From an uncultured Bacteroides sp. (GTDB lineage: Bacteria > Bacteroidota > Bacteroidia > Bacteroidales > UBA11471), in NCBI GenBank assembly GCA_905210875.1, contig CAJLYN010000039.1, positions 1 through 13,451 on the forward strand: a DNA stretch of 13,451 bases, read 5' to 3'. The notes beneath the pieces were generated by a model. That model saw only the letters and a list, made by a program, of their open reading frames with translations. It was not told the origin of the DNA and did no database searches. Every line of letters starts with the position of its first letter. Position 1 is the stretch's first letter. The translations under genes and the position numbers were made by a program. This document shows positions 1 through 7,473 of this stretch, piece by piece.

Positions 1-223
1 CCGCCAGCGTCGTGTCGAGCGACAGGGCATAGCGCAACAGATCGAACGCCTCGGCGTGCTGTCCCGACCCTTTGCATCGCATCGCCTCGTAATAGGCATA
101 GCGGGCCTTGTTTTCGTCGCGGAGCGTTTGCCCGGCGCCGCTTTCGGCCGCCGGCAAGAGTGTGGGGGCGAGAAGCGCCCACGCCATAAAAACGCGACAG
201 ACAAATCGTTTCATATTCATCAT
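1..223 (-). CDS. N-terminal part of a secreted TPR-repeat protein (cut by window edge)
   Basis: Reading the minus strand from ATG at 223, an open frame of 74 codons runs off the window start. It begins MMNMKRFVCRVF and continues into a hydrophobic stretch and a likely signal-peptidase site near LLPAAES, so the protein should be exported. Residues of about 40-74 read as one tetratricopeptide repeat (RYAYYEAMRCKGSGQHAEAF, then LLRYALSLD). TPR proteins of this kind act as protein-interaction scaffolds, and a TPR protein directly after dut is a familiar Bacteroidales arrangement (from memory). It starts 18 bp after the dut stop, so the two are probably cotranscribed. ATGs at 220 and 214 are alternative starts. 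The remaining repeats and the exact role lie outside the window. Confidence 0.7.
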   Translation of the reverse strand, partial: MMNMKRFVCRVFMAWALLAPTLLPAAESGAGQTLRDENKARYAYYEAMRCKGSGQHAEAFDLLRYALSLDTTLA

Positions 224-241
224 TACAATCGCTGCTTGTCG

Positions 242-679
242 TTATACACCGGTGTGACCGAAACCTCCGGCACCCCGTTCGCTCTCGGCCAGGACATCGA
301 CCTCGTTCCAGTCGACACGGCTGTGGGGAGCCACCACCATCTGACAGATGCGTTCACCGTCGGCTATCGTAAAGTCCTGCTCGGAGAGATTGATGAGTAT
401 CACCCCTATCTCGCCCCGATAATCGGCATCTATCGTACCGGGTGTATTCAGCAGGGTGATGCCTTTTTTCAAGGCCAGCCCGCTGCGGGGACGCAACTGG
501 GCCTCGTATCCGACGGGAAGCTCAATGAAAAGGCCCGTCGGTACCAGCACGCGCTGCATGGGTTTAAGTACGATGGGTGCGTCGAGATTGGCCCGAATAT
601 CCATACCGGCCGACTGCGGCGTTTCATATGCGGGAAGAGGATGTTTGGAACGGTTTATGATTTTTACGGTTGTCTTCAT
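242..679 (-). CDS. dut: dUTP diphosphatase (dUTPase)
   Basis: Hydrolyses dUTP to dUMP and pyrophosphate, keeping uracil out of DNA and supplying dUMP for thymidylate synthesis; the family is a cytosolic homotrimer. All five trimeric dUTPase motifs are visible in order: [29 protein letters not shown] (the catalytic Asp is in this motif), RICQMVV, and the C-terminal P-loop-like [11 protein letters not shown]. Motif 5 has His where many species have Ser. I chose the ATG at 679 ([11 protein letters not shown], 145 residues) because it matches the family length; an in-frame ATG at 700 would add MFRLDFF, which is not part of the fold. It is divergent from dgt and followed closely by a TPR-protein gene. 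Confidence 0.95.
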   Translation of the reverse strand: MKTTVKIINRSKHPLPAYETPQSAGMDIRANLDAPIVLKPMQRVLVPTGLFIELPVGYEAQLRPRSGLALKKGITLLNTPGTIDADYRGEIGVILINLSEQDFTIADGERICQMVVAPHSRVDWNEVDVLAESERGAGGFGHTGV

Positions 680-785
680 AAAAAAATCGAGTCGAAACAT
701 AATATCGGCGAAAATAACGAAAAGCGACGAGATTAGCCGTCATTTTTTTTATTTTTTACCTGCGCGAAGCAACTTTCTCACAAAA

Positions 786-817
786 TTAGGGCGATACGGC
801 AACTTTTTTTATCTTTG
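786..817 (+). promoter_or_regulatory. Bacteroidota-type promoter for dgt
   Basis: The -7 element TATCTTTG is at 810-817. A weak -33 match, TTAG, is at 786-789 with a 20-bp spacer. Transcription would start near 824, leaving about a 20-nt leader before the dgt ATG at 845. The -7 match is exact; the -33 match is imperfect. Confidence 0.6.
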
Positions 818-831
818 CCTTCCATCTCACG

Positions 832-837
832 AAGGAG
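832..837 (+). promoter_or_regulatory. Shine-Dalgarno site of dgt
   Basis: AAGGAG lies 7 nt before the ATG at 845. It decides the start in favour of 845 over the in-frame TTG at 815, which overlaps the promoter. Such a clear SD site is uncommon in Bacteroidota and is not seen at the other starts in this window. Confidence 0.6.
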
Positions 838-844
838 AATATTT

Positions 845-2194
845 ATGAACGAACATATCATGAGCTGGGAGCGGCTGTTGTCGTCGAAACGGTTCGGACT
901 GGAACGCTACCACGACGCCCACCAGCACACGCGCACCGATTTCCAGCGCGACTACGACCGACTGGTCTTTTCATCACCGTTCCGACGGTTGCAGAACAAG
1001 ACGCAGGTATTCCCGCTCCCGGGCAGCATATTTGTACACAACCGCCTCACCCACAGCCTCGAAGTATCGTGCGTGGGCCGCTCGCTGGGCAATAACATAT
1101 CGGCAGCTCTCGCCGAGAAATACCACGGCGAACCGTGGGTCGACAAGTTCAACGGCATCGGGGCCATCGTTGCCGCGGCCTGCCTGGCCCATGACCTGGG
1201 CAATCCGCCGTTCGGCCACTCGGGCGAGAAAGCCATTGCCACCTACTTCTCGGAAGGGAACGGACTGGGCTTGAAAACGGCGCTCGCCCTCGAAGACGAC
1301 CAGTGGAAAGACCTCACCCATTTCGAGGGGAATGCCAACGCCTTCCGCCTGCTGACCCACCAGTTCAAAGGGCGCCGCGAAGGCGGGTTTGTCATGACCT
1401 ACTCGACGCTGGCTTCGATTGTGAAATATCCCTACGAGTCGACCTTGGCCGGCGAAAAAGGGAAGTTGGGATTCTTTACTTCGGAACGCAACGACTTCGT
1501 ACGCATTGCCGACGAACTGGGCATGCTGCGTATTCCCGACAGCGGAGTGCGCTACTGCCGCCACCCGCTGGTCTACCTGGTCGAGGCGGCCGACGACATC
1601 TGCTACCAGATTATGGACATAGAAGATGCCCACAAACTGAAAATCCTTACCACCGATGTTGTTGAAAAACTCTTCCTTAACTTTTTCACCGGCGAGCGTC
1701 GTCAAAAAATTGAAAATACCCTGAACATCGTCTCCGACCTCAACGAGCAAATCGCCTACCTGCGCTCCTGCGTCATCGGCAAGCTGGTCGACGAATGTTC
1801 GCGTGTTTTTGTCGCCCTCGACGATGAGTTGTTGCGCGGCGAACTCAAAGGCTGCCTCATCGAACAGATAAGTGAAGTACCTCGTAACGCCTATAAAGCA
1901 TGCTCGGAAGTGGCCTACCGCTACATCTACAAAGCCTCCGACGTACTCGACATCGAGCTGGCCGGTAACCGCATTATCACCATGCTGCTCGACAAGCTCA
2001 TCGACGCCGTGCTTCACCCCGAGAAAGCCTACTCGCAACTGCTGCTCAACAAAGTGCCCGAACAATACGAAATGCAGAGCGACAACACCTTCACCCGCGT
2101 ACAGGCCGTCATCGACTATATTTCGGGCATGACCGACGTCTACGCACTCGACCTCTATCGAAAAATCAACGGCATGAGCCTTCCGGCCCTGTAA
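845..2194 (+). CDS. dgt: dGTP triphosphohydrolase (HD superfamily)
   Basis: Converts dGTP (in many homologues also other dNTPs) to the deoxynucleoside and inorganic triphosphate, controlling dNTP pools. The 449-residue protein carries the HD metal centre: His70 in RLTHSLEV, His116-Asp117 in CLAHDLGNPPFGHSGE, and a late Asp in EAADDICY (about 247-254). The N-terminal FSSPFRRLQNKTQVFP stretch (about 42-57) is typical of Dgt. The ATG at 845 is chosen because a Shine-Dalgarno site precedes it and the family start fits; the next in-frame ATG is at 860. It is divergent from dut, another nucleotide-sanitation enzyme, and is followed after 14 bp by the TPM protein gene, so those two are probably cotranscribed. 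Substrate preference cannot be read from sequence. Confidence 0.93.
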   Translation: MNEHIMSWERLLSSKRFGLERYHDAHQHTRTDFQRDYDRLVFSSPFRRLQNKTQVFPLPGSIFVHNRLTHSLEVSCVGRSLGNNISAALAEKYHGEPWVDKFNGIGAIVAAACLAHDLGNPPFGHSGEKAIATYFSEGNGLGLKTALALEDDQWKDLTHFEGNANAFRLLTHQFKGRREGGFVMTYSTLASIVKYPYESTLAGEKGKLGFFTSERNDFVRIADELGMLRIPDSGVRYCRHPLVYLVEAADDICYQIMDIEDAHKLKILTTDVVEKLFLNFFTGERRQKIENTLNIVSDLNEQIAYLRSCVIGKLVDECSRVFVALDDELLRGELKGCLIEQISEVPRNAYKACSEVAYRYIYKASDVLDIELAGNRIITMLLDKLIDAVLHPEKAYSQLLLNKVPEQYEMQSDNTFTRVQAVIDYISGMTDVYALDLYRKINGMSLPAL

Positions 2195-2208
2195 AAAAAC
2201 ATCTGAAT

Positions 2209-3450
2209 ATGAGTATCCGAAAAATATCCCTGCTGCTGTTTACGCTGATTCTCACGCTTTCGTTCGGCACGGCACAAGCCGCCGAATACACCGTAGAGAG
2301 TGTTCCCCATGTGCAAAAGGCCGACGCCAGGCGGTTCGTATCCAACCCCGACGGCATACTCGGCCCGCAAGCCGAAAGTCTCATCAACCTGCGACTCGAC
2401 TCGCTGCGACACCGCACCACCGCCGAGGTGGCCGTCGTCGTACTCGAATCGATAGGTGAACAAGATGTCGAATCGTTCTCCAACGAGTTGTTCAGCCATT
2501 GGGGCATAGGCCAGAAAGAGAACAACAACGGACTGCTGGTACTCTTCGTGCTTGACCAGCGGAAGATACGCTTCGAAGTGGGCTACGGACTCGAAGGCAT
2601 ACTGCCCGATGCCATATGCAAGCGCATACAGGCCCGATACATGTTGCCGGCCTTCAAGCAGAACGACTACGACCGCGGTATGCTGCAAGGCATCGAGAGC
2701 GTGTGCACCATTATTGAAAATCCCGACAACCGGGGCGAAGTCTACGCCGCCAACGCCACCGCCGGCAAGGACGACTGGCTTTTCCTCATCGAGATGTATC
2801 TCGGCCTGTCGATACTCTTCTCCATCGTCATGCTGCTCATGATGCGCACGCCAAGGACCAGCAACAATCCGGCATATCTCTACAAGACACTGGGAGCCCA
2901 ACTTCCCACGTTGAAAATCATGGCTACCATCTTCCCCCTCTTCAATCTGCTCACCTACCTGCTCACACGCCGGCGCATGCATCGGTTGCGTAATGCCAAA
3001 CGCAACTGTGAAAACTGCGGACACCCCATGCACAAGCTCAACGAAGAAGAAGATAACCGCTTTCTCACCTCAAAGGAGAATGCCGAGGAGATTGCCCGCT
3101 CGGTCGACTACGACGTGTGGCTGTGCGACCACTGCGGCACCACCGAAATATTTGCTTTCCCCAACAAAGATTCACAATACACCGAATGCCCCCGCTGTCA
3201 CGCTCACACCTACGCACTTGAAAGCGACCGGGTCATATCGCCCGCTACACCGTTCCAAAGCGGTCTCGGCGAAAAACGATACTATTGCCGACACTGCCAC
3301 TTCGAACAGGTAATACCTTATACCCTGCCTATCATCATAGCCCCCATCATAGGAGGAGGTGGTCGCGGAGGCGGATTTGGCGGTGGAAGTTTCGGTGGTG
3401 GATTCGGAGGCGGTCTATCGGGTGGTGGTGGCTCTACGTCGGGTTGGTAA
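2209..3450 (+). CDS. TPM-domain membrane protein with zinc-ribbon pairs and Gly-rich tail
   Basis: A 413-residue protein of the TPM/YgcG family. The order is: signal peptide (1-25, ending TAQAA), TPM domain (about 35-170, with NPDGILG, NNGLLVLFVLDQRKIRFEVGYG split by family core positions 106-127, and ILPDAICKRI), transmembrane segment about 189-212, a second hydrophobic segment about 235-253 followed by basic residues, four CxxC pairs (Cys267/270, 306/309, 327/330, 360/363) that could form two zinc ribbons, a short hydrophobic stretch 369-382, and a Gly-rich tail (382-408) ending SGW. TPM domains occur in repair of plant photosystem II and in poorly known bacterial envelope proteins. The biochemical role here is unknown. 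It lies 14 bp after dgt. Which side of the membrane the zinc ribbons face is unclear, because basic residues flank both hydrophobic segments. Confidence 0.85.
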   Translation: MSIRKISLLLFTLILTLSFGTAQAAEYTVESVPHVQKADARRFVSNPDGILGPQAESLINLRLDSLRHRTTAEVAVVVLESIGEQDVESFSNELFSHWGIGQKENNNGLLVLFVLDQRKIRFEVGYGLEGILPDAICKRIQARYMLPAFKQNDYDRGMLQGIESVCTIIENPDNRGEVYAANATAGKDDWLFLIEMYLGLSILFSIVMLLMMRTPRTSNNPAYLYKTLGAQLPTLKIMATIFPLFNLLTYLLTRRRMHRLRNAKRNCENCGHPMHKLNEEEDNRFLTSKENAEEIARSVDYDVWLCDHCGTTEIFAFPNKDSQYTECPRCHAHTYALESDRVISPATPFQSGLGEKRYYCRHCHFEQVIPYTLPIIIAPIIGGGGRGGGFGGGSFGGGFGGGLSGGGGSTSGW

Positions 3451-3472
3451 ACCCTCCGACGCATCTCTTTTT
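3437..3472 (+). terminator. Possible terminator after the TPM gene
   Basis: CGTCGG (3437-3442) pairs with CCGACG (3456-3461), and inner GTT/AAC pairing is also possible. The T-run TTTTT begins six bases later (3468). The stem overlaps the stop codon, and the offset T-run makes this only a moderate candidate. Confidence 0.4.
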
Positions 3473-3486
3473 ATTCCTATTTTTTG

Positions 3487-3518
3487 TTGTTTTTTACCAC
3501 AAAAAAATTATAACTTTG
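3487..3518 (+). promoter_or_regulatory. Bacteroidota-type promoter for the cupin regulator gene
   Basis: The -33 element TTG is at 3487-3489 (with another TTTG at 3483-3486). After a 21-bp spacer comes the -7 element TAACTTTG at 3511-3518. The predicted start near 3525 gives about a 33-nt leader before the ATG at 3558. It shows that the regulator-ligase pair is its own transcription unit. Confidence 0.7.
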
Positions 3519-3557
3519 TGCAAAATACGATTCATCACAAAAAATATGGAATAAAAT

Positions 3558-4118
3558 ATGAACAGTGTAGGAAATAAAATACAACGCTTCCGCAACGAGA
3601 AAAAGATAACTCTTGAGGAGCTTGCCCAACAAACGGGTATCAGTATCGAGCAACTCCGCCACATCGAAGACAACACCGACCTGCCGGCCCTGTCGATACT
3701 GGTGAAGATAGCCCGGGCCCTGGGTACAAGACTGGGTACCTTCCTCGACGACATGGACGACCTAGGCCCGGCTCGGTCGCACGTCGACAACGCCGAAGTC
3801 AGCTTTTCGACCAACTCGGCCCGCACCCCCTCGCACATGCTTTACCACTCCCTGGCCCGCAACAAAGCCAACCGGCACATGGAGCCTTTCTCCATTGAAA
3901 TATCGCCGGTCGGGAAAGACGAATATGAGTTGTCGAGCCACGAAGGCGAAGAATTCATTGTCGTTACCGCAGGTAGCGTCGAAATCACCTACGGCGACAA
4001 GAACTACCTGCTCAACACGGGCGAGAGCATCTATTACGACTCCATCGTCCCTCACCATGTACACGCCCACGGAGACAGCCCCGCCCGCATACTGGCCGTC
4101 GTTTACGTCCCAGCCTAA
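3558..4118 (+). CDS. XRE-family HTH regulator with C-terminal cupin domain
   Basis: A 186-residue two-domain protein. Residues of about 6-62 form an XRE/Cro-type helix-turn-helix (IQRFRNEKKITLEELAQQTG, then ARALGTRLGTF). Residues of about 108-183 form a single cupin barrel with the HEGEEFIVV and GSVEITYG strands; His128, Glu132 and His166 are possible metal or ligand contacts. Proteins of this layout are small-molecule-sensing transcription factors. The gene has its own promoter and ends 21 bp before the acyl-CoA ligase, so the likely job is ligand-responsive control of that ligase and of itself. That is inference from context: no operator could be identified. The ligand may be a fatty or aromatic acid or its CoA ester. 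Confidence 0.88.
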   Translation: MNSVGNKIQRFRNEKKITLEELAQQTGISIEQLRHIEDNTDLPALSILVKIARALGTRLGTFLDDMDDLGPARSHVDNAEVSFSTNSARTPSHMLYHSLARNKANRHMEPFSIEISPVGKDEYELSSHEGEEFIVVTAGSVEITYGDKNYLLNTGESIYYDSIVPHHVHAHGDSPARILAVVYVPA

Positions 4119-4139
4119 CCCCTAAAAACAAGGACTGTC

Positions 4140-5792
4140 ATGCAACTGTTTGAAAAGACTCTGGGCGAATGGCTCGAATACTGGGCCGAGAAAACACCCG
4201 ACAAAGAATTTATCGTCTATTCCGACCGGGATTTGCGATTCACCTACAAGCAATTCGACAAGCGCGTCAACGACCTGGCCAAAGGGCTCCTCGCCATCGG
4301 CGTAACAACAGGCTCCCACATAGGTATCTGGGCCACCAACGTACCCGACTGGCTCACCTTTCTCTTTGCCTCGGCCAAAATAGGCGCCGTGCTGGTTACC
4401 GTCAACACCAACTACAAACAGCACGAGCTGGAATATCTCACCGACAACGCCGACCTGCACACGCTGTGCATTTCCGACGGCACGTTCGACAGCGACTACG
4501 TGGAGATGACCTACACCATGCTGCCCGAATTGCGCACCTCGCAGAGAGGGCATCTGCACAGCGAACGTTTTCCCTATATCAAGAACGTCGTCTACATAGG
4601 TCAGGAGAAACACCGCGGCATGTACAACACCGCCGAACTGCTCCTGCTGGGACAGACCCAAAGCAACGCTTCGCTCGAAGCCTGCCGCAGCCGCTTCAAC
4701 TGCTACGACGTGGTGAACATGCAATATACCTCGGGCACAACCGGATTTCCCAAAGGGGTGATGCTCACCCACCACAACATCACCAACAACGGATACTGCA
4801 TCGGGCAATGCATGAAGTTCACCGAGAACGACCGTGTGTGCCTGCCCGTACCGCTCTTCCACTGCTTCGGCATCGTACTGGGCATCATGGCCATCATCAC
4901 CAACGGCGCTTGTGCCGTGATGCTCGAACGCTTCGACCCGCTCGTCGTACTCGCCTCGGTACACAAAGAGCGATGCACGGCTCTCTACGGCGTGCCCACC
5001 ATGTTCATCGCCGAGTTGAACCACCCGATGTTCAGCATGTTCGACCTCTCGTCGCTACGCACCGGCATCATGGCCGGTTCGCTCTGCCCCGAATGGCTCA
5101 TGCGCGAAGTGATGGACAAGATGTACATGACCGAAATCACCAGCGTTTACGGACTTACCGAGACCTCGCCCGGCATGACACAGAGCAAGGTCGACGACCC
5201 GCTCGAAGTGCGCGCCACCACCGTCGGCGGCCCCCTGCCCGAAATCGACGTGAAGGTACTCGACCCCGAAACCCTCGAAGAGTGCCCCGTAGGCGTGCAG
5301 GGCGAGATGTGCTGCAAAGGCTACAACATCATGAAGGGCTACTACAAGATGCCCGAAGCCACCGCCGAAATCATCGACAAGAACGGATACCTGCACTCGG
5401 GCGACCTCGGCGTGAAGACCCCAGAAGGCAACTTCAAAATTACCGGGCGCATCAAAGACATGATAATCCGCGGCGGAGAAAACATCTATCCCCGCGAAAT
5501 CGAAGAGTTCCTCTATCAGATGCCTCAAATCAAAGACGTGCAGGTAGCGGCCGTTCCCTCCCGCAAATATGGCGAAGAGGTAGGCGCCTTCATCATACTC
5601 AAAGAGGGCGAGACCCTCGAAGAGGCCGACGTGAAAGATTTCTGCAAAGGAAAAATCTCCCGCCACAAAATTCCGAAATATGTATTCTTCATTCAGGAAT
5701 TCCCCTTGACCGGAAGTGGCAAAATACAGAAATACAAGCTCAAAGACCTGGGGCTCGAACTGCTCCGCCAGCAGGGCATCACCCCGGCATAA
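4140..5792 (+). CDS. AMP-binding acyl-CoA synthetase (FadD-like)
   Basis: A 550-residue ANL-superfamily ligase that activates a carboxylic acid with ATP to an acyl-adenylate and then transfers it to CoA. Adenylation motifs are complete: A3 [11 protein letters not shown] (196-206), A5 [10 protein letters not shown] (336-345), A7 HSGDLG (419-424), A8 [20 protein letters not shown] (434-453), and A10 [13 protein letters not shown] (522-534) with catalytic Lys528. The length and motifs match medium/long-chain fatty acyl-CoA synthetases, but the acyl substrate cannot be read from sequence. It has no signal peptide and should be cytosolic. It lies 21 bp after the HTH-cupin regulator in the same transcription unit and ends 27 bp before a strong hairpin terminator. 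Confidence 0.92.
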   Translation: MQLFEKTLGEWLEYWAEKTPDKEFIVYSDRDLRFTYKQFDKRVNDLAKGLLAIGVTTGSHIGIWATNVPDWLTFLFASAKIGAVLVTVNTNYKQHELEYLTDNADLHTLCISDGTFDSDYVEMTYTMLPELRTSQRGHLHSERFPYIKNVVYIGQEKHRGMYNTAELLLLGQTQSNASLEACRSRFNCYDVVNMQYTSGTTGFPKGVMLTHHNITNNGYCIGQCMKFTENDRVCLPVPLFHCFGIVLGIMAIITNGACAVMLERFDPLVVLASVHKERCTALYGVPTMFIAELNHPMFSMFDLSSLRTGIMAGSLCPEWLMREVMDKMYMTEITSVYGLTETSPGMTQSKVDDPLEVRATTVGGPLPEIDVKVLDPETLEECPVGVQGEMCCKGYNIMKGYYKMPEATAEIIDKNGYLHSGDLGVKTPEGNFKITGRIKDMIIRGGENIYPREIEEFLYQMPQIKDVQVAAVPSRKYGEEVGAFIILKEGETLEEADVKDFCKGKISRHKIPKYVFFIQEFPLTGSGKIQKYKLKDLGLELLRQQGITPA

Positions 5793-5819
5793 GAGTTGTT
5801 GTTGCCCCGAAAAGAACAA

Positions 5820-5859
5820 GACGGAGGTGGGTCGTGTAAACTTTCGACCCACCTCTGTC
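5820..5859 (+). terminator. Strong hairpin terminator after the acyl-CoA ligase
   Basis: The arm at 5820-5834 (GACGGAGGTGGGTCG) pairs with 5845-5859 (CGACCCACCTCTGTC) to give a 15-bp stem with one G-U pair and a 10-nt loop. It starts 27 bp after the ligase stop. Only a weak T-rich stretch (TTTATT) follows, so termination efficiency is uncertain, but the stem is the strongest in the window. Confidence 0.75.
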
Positions 5860-6047
5860 ATTTATTGTAATAAACCATCCGCCCCTTGGTGAAGGCGGCA
5901 TCTGACACAGACGACTGTTCGGTAAGAGCGATGGCAGCTCAGGCGGCGACCGGAAATTCGTTTCCGTCCTCTGCCACACCGTTCGCTATCTTTTCTGAAG
6001 ACAGGAGGTGGCTCGGCATAGTCAATGAGTGAAAACTTCGTTTTCTC
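5860..6047. other. Structured non-coding intergenic stretch
   Basis: No credible gene lies here; the minus-strand open frame across it has no recognisable domain. It contains a hairpin CCGCC (5879-5883) / GGCGG (5894-5898) with additional inner TT/AA pairing, a GAGC/GCTC stem (5926-5929 / 5937-5940), and a UUCG-capped hairpin CGGAAA-TTCG-TTTCCG (5951-5966). The segment 6000-6015 nearly repeats the 5' arm of the upstream terminator. TTCGCTATCTTT occurs at 5982-5993 and again at 6067-6078 within the yaaA promoter. It may be a small RNA, a degenerate repeat element or a leader; nothing proves which. Confidence 0.5.
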
Positions 6048-6079
6048 TTTGCCTCTGCTCTCGCCTTTCGCTATCTTTG
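6048..6079 (+). promoter_or_regulatory. Bacteroidota-type promoter for yaaA
   Basis: TTTG (6048-6051), a 20-bp spacer and TATCTTTG (6072-6079) form a textbook match to the Bacteroidota housekeeping promoter. Transcription should start near 6086, giving a leader of only about 13 nt before the ATG at 6099. Confidence 0.8.
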
Positions 6080-6098
6080 CCCCATAAATATCTGTTCA

Positions 6099-6860
6099 AT
6101 GATACTTCTCTCCTGCGCCAAAACCATGAACAGCAGGCCGGTACAAAACGAAACCGCCGGCACGACACCCCGATTTGCCCGGGAGGCTCACGAGCTGGCT
6201 CTGGCCCTGGCTCGCCGTTCGCCCGACGAACTGCGCCGACTGTTGCGTGTCCCGGCTAAAATCGCCGCTGAAAATTTCAACCGCTACCAAGCCTTCCACT
6301 CGCCCGACACCCCCTCACGGCCGGCTATCGACGCCTATACCGGCATCGTATTCAAGACCCTCCTGCGGGGTGGATTCGACACGGCCGACAGGGCCTACGC
6401 TCAGGAACGGCTGCGCATCACCTCGTTTCTCTACGGACTGCTGCGCCCGCTCGACGCTATCAAACCCTATCGCGCCGAAGGCGACATGGCCCTGCCCGAC
6501 TGGGGCGGCCTCTCGCTCTTCGATTACTGGAAGCCGCTTCTCACCGGTCTCTTCGAACAGGAAATCGAGGCCAGCGGCGGTGTACTCTTCAACCTGGCCA
6601 GCGACGAGATGCGACGCCTCTTCGACTGGAAACGGCTCGAAGAGCGGGCACACATCATCACACCCCAGTTCCAGATACGCCACAACGACGGCTGGAAAAC
6701 CGTCGTCGTCTACACCAAGATGGCACGCGGCGCCATGGCGCGCTACCTGCTGAAAGGGCGCATCGAAACTCCCCATGCCCTGGAAGCCTTTGAATGGGAA
6801 GGGTTCCGGTTCGACGCAGCCCGCTCCGACAACCACAATTACATCTTCACGCACGAATAA
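6099..6860 (+). CDS. yaaA: YaaA family peroxide stress-response protein
   Basis: A 253-residue protein of the YaaA (DUF328/UPF0246) family. In E. coli, YaaA lowers free intracellular iron and limits Fenton damage during peroxide stress, and it binds DNA; whether that holds here is inference. Family signatures are MILLSCAKTM at the N-terminus (usual form SPAKTL), AYTGIVFKTL (79-88), LYGLLRPLDAIKPYR (111-125), FNLASDEM (164-171), and YTKMARGAMARYL (205-217). The ATG at 6099 aligns with the conserved family start and follows the promoter directly. The acetyltransferase gene follows after 5 bp, so the two are cotranscribed. Length is close to the usual 250-260 residues. Confidence 0.92.
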   Translation: MILLSCAKTMNSRPVQNETAGTTPRFAREAHELALALARRSPDELRRLLRVPAKIAAENFNRYQAFHSPDTPSRPAIDAYTGIVFKTLLRGGFDTADRAYAQERLRITSFLYGLLRPLDAIKPYRAEGDMALPDWGGLSLFDYWKPLLTGLFEQEIEASGGVLFNLASDEMRRLFDWKRLEERAHIITPQFQIRHNDGWKTVVVYTKMARGAMARYLLKGRIETPHALEAFEWEGFRFDAARSDNHNYIFTHE

Positions 6861-6865
6861 CCGAT

Positions 6866-7438
6866 ATGACCGAAAAAGAAAAAATGCTGGCCGGCGAAGT
6901 CTATTCGCCCTTTGACCCCGAACTTACCGCCCTGCACCAAAAGGCCCTGCGCATAGCCGAACGCTACAATCGCGAATCGTTTGCCGACTGCCTTACCCGC
7001 AACAACACCCTGCGGGAACTCCTGCCCAATACACACCCCTCGCTCATCGTGCAGCCGCCGTTTCTGTGCGACTTCGGTTTCCTCATCGAAGGGGGCGAAA
7101 ACGGGTTCATCAACTACAACTGCACCATACTCGACACCGCCCGGGTGATACTGGGCCGCAACATACTCATCGGTCCCAACGTGCAGATATACTGCCCCAT
7201 GCACCCGCTCGACCATCGCGAACGGGCCACCGGCGTCGAACACGGCGAACCGGTAACCATCGGCGACGACTGCTGGATAGGAGGCGGCACGGTGATATGC
7301 CCGGGTGTAACCATAGGCAACCGCTGTGTCATCGGAGCCGGGAGCGTCGTGGTGAAAGACATTCCCGACGACTCGGTCGCCGTGGGTAACCCCGCACGGG
7401 TGATTCGCCGCACTTCGGCCGACGACAAAACAGTCTGA
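6866..7438 (+). CDS. maa: Maltose/galactoside O-acetyltransferase-like hexapeptide acetyltransferase
   Basis: A 190-residue left-handed beta-helix acetyltransferase of the Maa/LacA/NodL group, which transfers acetyl from acetyl-CoA to a sugar hydroxyl. An N-terminal Mac domain (about 5-55, starting EKEKMLAGEVYSP) precedes hexapeptide repeats from about 70 to 180. The catalytic His is His113 in YCPMHPLDHRER; IGDDCWIGGG (132-141) and the closing VGNPARVIR (173-181) are typical. The ATG at 6866 is used because the Mac domain begins there. It is 5 bp after yaaA. The physiological acceptor is not known for most members, so the maltose name is a family label. The symbol is tentative. Confidence 0.9.
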   Translation: MTEKEKMLAGEVYSPFDPELTALHQKALRIAERYNRESFADCLTRNNTLRELLPNTHPSLIVQPPFLCDFGFLIEGGENGFINYNCTILDTARVILGRNILIGPNVQIYCPMHPLDHRERATGVEHGEPVTIGDDCWIGGGTVICPGVTIGNRCVIGAGSVVVKDIPDDSVAVGNPARVIRRTSADDKTV

Positions 7439-7445
7439 CGGTAAC

Positions 7446-7461
7446 GATATTCCGAAATATC
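7446..7461. promoter_or_regulatory. Inverted repeat in the hflX promoter spacer
   Basis: GATATT-CCGA-AATATC is a perfect 6-bp inverted repeat that begins 7 bp after the acetyltransferase stop and lies directly upstream of the hflX -7 element. It could be an operator or a weak terminator for the preceding pair, as T-rich sequence follows it. Neither role is shown. Confidence 0.35.
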
Positions 7462-7465
7462 TTCT

Positions 7466-7473
7466 TATCTTTG
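7466..7473 (+). promoter_or_regulatory. -7 element for hflX
   Basis: TATCTTTG is an exact -7 match, but no good -33 TTTG lies about 20 bp upstream. A start near 7480 would give a leader of about 100 nt before hflX. The leader holds a GC hairpin (7483-7487 / 7492-7496) and a 10-nt direct repeat CCGCTCGCCA (7522-7531 and 7552-7561). Confidence 0.55.

Larger units (their letters stand above)
680..844. other. Divergent intergenic region dut / dgt
   Basis: This 165-bp AT-rich gap separates the outward-facing dut and dgt starts. The dgt side has a good promoter (listed separately). The dut side has only a near match, TATTTTCG read on the minus strand (716 to 709), with no clear -33 partner. No coding signal is convincing here. 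Confidence 0.6.

Noticed and set aside
56..736. Plus-strand open frame (226 codons) across the TPR and dut genes
   Set aside because: dut on the minus strand carries all five family motifs; the plus-strand product looks random.
974..2065. Minus-strand open frame (363 codons) opposite dgt
   Set aside because: It is antisense to a complete dGTPase, has no domain, and no promoter faces it.
2155..3033. Minus-strand open frame opposite the TPM gene, and similar ones at 4122-5024 and 5055-5861
   Set aside because: All are antisense shadows of well-supported genes with no recognisable motifs.
3341..3445. GGT/GGA-rich tract in the TPM gene as a possible DNA repeat array
   Set aside because: It encodes the Gly-rich tail of the protein, which is typical of this family, so coding explains it.
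4169..5839. Long plus-strand open frame (556 codons) in another frame over the acyl-CoA ligase
   Set aside because: Its product is a low-complexity Arg/His/Pro-rich sequence, typical of a shadow frame; the 4140 frame has all adenylation motifs.
5779..5979. Short minus-strand open frame (66 codons) in the ligase-yaaA gap
   Set aside because: It runs through the terminator hairpin, lacks a promoter and shows no domain; the stretch is better explained as structured non-coding DNA.
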